This document shows positions 41,953 through 45,485 of a DNA stretch of 45,485 nt, one piece after another; positions within the stretch are counted from its first letter, which is position 1, and each line of letters opens with the position of its first letter. The position numbers and the translations under genes were made by a program. The stretch is from Thermoplasmata archaeon. Its GTDB lineage: Archaea > Thermoplasmatota > Thermoplasmata > GCA-020350865. The notes under the pieces are model-generated. The model was not told where the DNA came from. It did no database searches and was given only the letters and a program-made list of their open reading frames with translations. The stretch lies in the NCBI GenBank assembly GCA_020348445.1, contig CP070751.1:3546165-3591649 (forward strand). The letters run 5' to 3'.

Positions 41953-44900
41953 ATGATAAATAAGATAAAATACAGTATAAAATTTGTTTCCAGTCTTGTG
42001 AATGTTTTATTGATTTTGGGAATATTTATTGTACTATTTCCATTATCTACGCCAGTAGTAAAAGCAGACACGATATGGTATGATAATTGGGATATTTTAT
42101 CCACCCAAGACATTACCCTTGTTGACGATCTTATTATAATTAATGGAAGTTTGAAGATATACGGAGTATTAACATTAGACAATTGCACAATTCAAATGAG
42201 ATATAAATCTCCAGATGATCCTGACGGAGATTTGATACGTGTTTATGGAGCTGGCACCTTCAACCTCATCAACAACTCCCTAATAACCACCTACCCCTCG
42301 GCCGAAGACCACTACGAATTTATAATAGACGGCATGGCCTTGATTGAGAATTCCACAGTTGAAAAGATGAAAGACTTAAATCTTCCTGAGGCAAGTGGAT
42401 GTGCAGACGGAATCCGAATATATTCTGATGATGTAGAAATTAAGAACTCGACTGTACAACTTGGACAAGGTACTGGCGTATATGTTAAGGATGGAACAGT
42501 TACAATAATCAATTCGAACATTATAAGTAATACCCATTATGGTATCTTTCTTTTTTCAGGATCCGCAAATAACTATATAAAAGGCAATAGCATTTCGAAC
42601 AACGGAGTAACTGGCGTCTTTATTGGGGAATCTTCAAGTACACACAATAATATAGAAGAAAACACTATTTTATCAAACACAGGCAATGGTATTGATATCT
42701 ATAAATCGAGTGGGAATAATATAACAGACAACAACATCTCGAATAATGGAGAGCCTGGTATCAAATTGTACAAATCATCATACAATAATATTATAAACAA
42801 TAACATCTTATGGAACAATGGTACCTTTGGTGGTATTTGGTTCAAGGAGGATAATTCTTATAACAATATTATAGGTAATGTAATATCGTCAAACTATGGA
42901 TATGGCATTTACATTAAAGGATCATCAACACACAATACCATTAAAAACAATACAATATCATCAAATAGTTACAACGGCATCTTTATTGGTGGATATCATA
43001 ACGATGTGATAAGTAATACTATTGCTTTAAACAGCCAGTGGGGAGTAGGAGGGCTTATCTATCATGCTGGAATCCATCTTCAATCAACCTCGGTCAATTT
43101 AATCAAAGACAATGATATCTTTTCGAATTATGGAAATGGCATTTTTCTTCAGTCATCATCTATTAATAGCATATGGGGGAATAATATAACATCAAATAGC
43201 GAGAATGGTATCTTTCTCTACTATTCATCAAGCAATACCATAAGAGACAATAATATTTTATCAAACAATAAGAACGGTATGTATCTTGCTTCCTCGTCAA
43301 GTAATTCAATCAAAAACAATAATATATTGCTCAACCAAAATGATGGGATCTATCTTGACTCATCATCAAACAACAATATCACAGGAAACAATGTTTCAAA
43401 TAATTCAGATGGTATTTATCTTGTTTCTTCAGATAAAAACAATTTAATAGGTAATAATGTCACCTTACAAAGGTTCGGTATCCATCTTTATAATTCTACT
43501 GAGACTGACATCATCAACAACATTGTTCTAATAAATAGCAAAGGTGTCTTTCTAGATCATTCCAATGAAAATAATATTAAAAACAATAATGCCTCTTCAA
43601 ATACGAATATTGGTATCGCTTTGACATTTTCTTTTTGGAATAATATAAGTTGCAATGACGTTTCTTTGAATGGAGGACCCGGCATTGAATTAAGGTCTTC
43701 TAATGGAAATAACATTACATACAATAATTGTTCCTTAAACATATGGGGTATCGGTCTATTATTTTCGAATTGGAATAATTTGACGAAAAACAACGCCTTA
43801 TTCAACATCAAGGGTATTGATCTTGATTATTCCAGCTGGAACAAAATCGGCGAGAATAATATACTCAACAACAGCTGGAATGGTGTATCTTTAACCTCTT
43901 CCTCTAATACCAATTTAATTACAAATAATAAGGTTTTAAACAATACATACAACGGAATATATTTGAGTAATTCCAGTAATAATATTGTTTTGGACAATGA
44001 TTTATACAATAATCAAATTGGGCTTAAGGTTTATTATAATTCTGATAACAATGAAATATACCACAACAACCTCAACAATACCAACACCAACGCCTATGAT
44101 TATGGTTCATACAACAATTGGGATAACGGATTAGAGGGCAATTGGTGGAGTGATATGGGTAACTATACTGATACCGATGGTGACGGGATATGTGATAATA
44201 ATTACCCAGGTACTAATTTTATTGATAATAAGCCGTTAGCAAATGAGGACAATGATAGGGTATTGGTTGATGATCCCTGGTTTTGGTTTATTCAGAGCGG
44301 TGTTAATTTTGCAGAGCCAGGTATGACGGTATATGCTACATCAAGCACCTATCTTGAAAATGTAACCATAAATAAGACACTTACAGTTATTGGTGAGGAT
44401 AGGAACTCCACAATAATTGATGCAAGAGGTAATGATACTGTGGTTCTTGTGGATAGTACGTCATATGTAAATGTTAGTGGATTTACAGTGCAAAATGGAA
44501 GCAAAGGATTCAATATTAGTAAATCCCACTATTGCGTATTGGAAAGTAATAAGATTATTGATAATGAATATGGCATATACGTAGGATATCAAATATCTAA
44601 TAACTCTTCAAATAATACCTTTGATCAAAATATTGTTAGAGATAACAATCAAGGCATAGTATTAAACTCATCCAATGATAATACGGTGTCAAATAATACA
44701 ATTGAATTTAATGATTATGAGGGAATCATGATAACGAGTTCTGACCACAATTATATATCCGATAATAACATCTCAAACAACACAAAAGGTATCTACTTAT
44801 TTACTCTTAGTGGAAATGATACCATTATAGAAAACAATAACGTTTTAAGTAACTTTATGGGAGTTGTTTTAGAATATTATACCTCTATTAATGTCCGATA

Positions 44901-45360
44901 CAATAATATATTCTATAATACCCAAGTTGGTATAAGAAACTACTTTTATTCCAACTCTATTATAGGTAATAATACAATTATAGGTAATTTAATGGGTATT
45001 TCAAATAAATATAATTCGAATAGCACTATCGATAATAACACCATTTTTGATGGTAGTTATGGTATAATATGCGAATCTTCTTCCCCTATTATTACTTTCA
45101 ACAATATAACATTTAATCTTTATGGTGGTGTATCTGATACAATTACTGGTCCAGGTCAGCCTGGGGGTCCATCTGATCCTGAGATCCATTGGAATAATAT
45201 ACATGATAACAGAGAATTTAATTTACAAAATAATGATGATGATATCACAATTGATGCAAGATGGAATTACTGGGAACCAACTCCTCCTGCTGGGATAGAT
45301 GGATTAGTAGATTGGGATCCATATGCACTTGACCCATTTGAAGATGCAGGACCTCAGTAA
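41953..45360 (+). CDS. Giant NosD-like right-handed beta-helix surface protein
   Basis: The 1135-residue protein has a signal peptide (about 1-38). A first parallel beta-helix block of 22-24-residue coils (about 60-725) uses the pattern 'N.I..N.ISSN..GI.L..SS.N'. A typical NosD block end (NWWSDMGNYTDTDGDG, about 733-748) follows, then a linker and a second beta-helix block (about 790-1110). Such solenoids include carbohydrate-binding or carbohydrate-cutting proteins and archaeal surface proteins. The Asn ladder stabilises the coil. There is no membrane helix at the C-terminus. A GGTGAGGGT site precedes the ATG, and a TATA-like ATTATATA lies near 41898-41905. It is divergent from the BNR gene. 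Confidence 0.8.
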   Translation: MINKIKYSIKFVSSLVNVLLILGIFIVLFPLSTPVVKADTIWYDNWDILSTQDITLVDDLIIINGSLKIYGVLTLDNCTIQMRYKSPDDPDGDLIRVYGAGTFNLINNSLITTYPSAEDHYEFIIDGMALIENSTVEKMKDLNLPEASGCADGIRIYSDDVEIKNSTVQLGQGTGVYVKDGTVTIINSNIISNTHYGIFLFSGSANNYIKGNSISNNGVTGVFIGESSSTHNNIEENTILSNTGNGIDIYKSSGNNITDNNISNNGEPGIKLYKSSYNNIINNNILWNNGTFGGIWFKEDNSYNNIIGNVISSNYGYGIYIKGSSTHNTIKNNTISSNSYNGIFIGGYHNDVISNTIALNSQWGVGGLIYHAGIHLQSTSVNLIKDNDIFSNYGNGIFLQSSSINSIWGNNITSNSENGIFLYYSSSNTIRDNNILSNNKNGMYLASSSSNSIKNNNILLNQNDGIYLDSSSNNNITGNNVSNNSDGIYLVSSDKNNLIGNNVTLQRFGIHLYNSTETDIINNIVLINSKGVFLDHSNENNIKNNNASSNTNIGIALTFSFWNNISCNDVSLNGGPGIELRSSNGNNITYNNCSLNIWGIGLLFSNWNNLTKNNALFNIKGIDLDYSSWNKIGENNILNNSWNGVSLTSSSNTNLITNNKVLNNTYNGIYLSNSSNNIVLDNDLYNNQIGLKVYYNSDNNEIYHNNLNNTNTNAYDYGSYNNWDNGLEGNWWSDMGNYTDTDGDGICDNNYPGTNFIDNKPLANEDNDRVLVDDPWFWFIQSGVNFAEPGMTVYATSSTYLENVTINKTLTVIGEDRNSTIIDARGNDTVVLVDSTSYVNVSGFTVQNGSKGFNISKSHYCVLESNKIIDNEYGIYVGYQISNNSSNNTFDQNIVRDNNQGIVLNSSNDNTVSNNTIEFNDYEGIMITSSDHNYISDNNISNNTKGIYLFTLSGNDTIIENNNVLSNFMGVVLEYYTSINVRYNNIFYNTQVGIRNYFYSNSIIGNNTIIGNLMGISNKYNSNSTIDNNTIFDGSYGIICESSSPIITFNNITFNLYGGVSDTITGPGQPGGPSDPEIHWNNIHDNREFNLQNNDDDITIDARWNYWEPTPPAGIDGLVDWDPYALDPFEDAGPQ

Positions 45361-45434
45361 TTGGCTTAAATGGACCTTCAAAATATTTAATAAATCAATG
45401 GAAAGATAAAAATCTAAGATATCAAATTTAGACT

Positions 45435-45485
45435 TTAACCCCTAATCTCTACCCACCTTCTTCGAATGAATGTTGCTATCTTACC
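45435..45485 (-). CDS. Possible 3' end of a gene running in from the right edge
   Basis: On the minus strand only one frame is open from the window edge. It gives 16 residues ending …RRRWVEIRG before TAA at 45435-45437. The piece is too short to identify, and it could be chance. Confidence 0.2.
   Translation of the reverse strand, partial: GKIATFIRRRWVEIRG

Noticed and set aside
42500..45100. Short DNA repeats that might suggest an array
   Set aside because: They follow the codon frame of the beta-helix coils and are explained by the protein repeat.
1..45485. tRNA or rRNA genes
   Set aside because: I looked for T-loop-like GTTCGAA sequences with flanking stems and long conserved rRNA stretches and saw none; a covariance-model scan would be needed to be certain.

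Overview
The window reads as a chromosomal segment of a euryarchaeon-type archaeon. Supporting signs are a diphthamide-synthesis gene (dph6-like), Hdr-type flavin/iron-sulfur proteins, an FtsZ-like GTPase beside a ribbon-helix-helix regulator, TATA-like boxes about 35 bases before many starts, and purine-rich ribosome sites (GGAGG, GAGGG). The many surface proteins with one membrane anchor, PKD/CARDB/beta-helix domains and zinc ribbons suggest a Thermoplasmata-related lineage, but that placement is inference. I found no rRNA, tRNA or CRISPR array.

Layout. 1-433: end of a truncated gene, then a promoter region. 433-9957: a CARDB/zinc-ribbon surface protein, a GT-C-like membrane protein, three tandem copies of a zinc-ribbon/one-TM/outer-domain gene, and an RND-superfamily exporter. 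The array carries a decayed copy of the exporter's 5' end between units, and its middle gene has ACG where its sisters have ATG. 10058-14473: a giant surface protein (thioredoxin fold, Ig-like repeats, PKD, FN3, calcium repeats). 14502-16450: Dph6-like, CooT-like and SPL-type radical SAM genes. 16653-18431: an MscS-like channel with an Ig-like N-terminus.

18489-22415 is the most intriguing region. It holds a tandem ribbon-helix-helix regulator, a short FtsZ-like GTPase without the C-terminal FtsZ domain, a structured 284-base spacer between them, an unrecognised 336-aa protein and a helical-repeat/zinc-ribbon protein. Two matching palindromes (TGACATTTGTCA and TGACAAATGTCC) each lie just downstream of a TATA-like box on opposite strands, as expected for an autoregulated divergent promoter. 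22778-27154 holds a secreted M6-like protease and another surface protein.

27218-34835 is a large redox block in two apparent transcription units. The first is a full-length HdrA plus an MvhD-ferredoxin-zinc fusion. The second is a QmoA-like flavoprotein, a QmoB-like HdrA-MvhD fusion and an HdrD-like (HdrC+HdrB) protein. This suggests a soluble electron-confurcating or -bifurcating complex in which HdrD replaces the membrane subunit QmoC. 34967-45360 returns to envelope functions: a four-zinc-ribbon membrane protein, a secreted caspase-like protein, a membrane-anchored calcium-repeat protein, a BNR/PKD protein and a large NosD-like beta-helix protein. Overall about half of the coding capacity is cell-surface protein.
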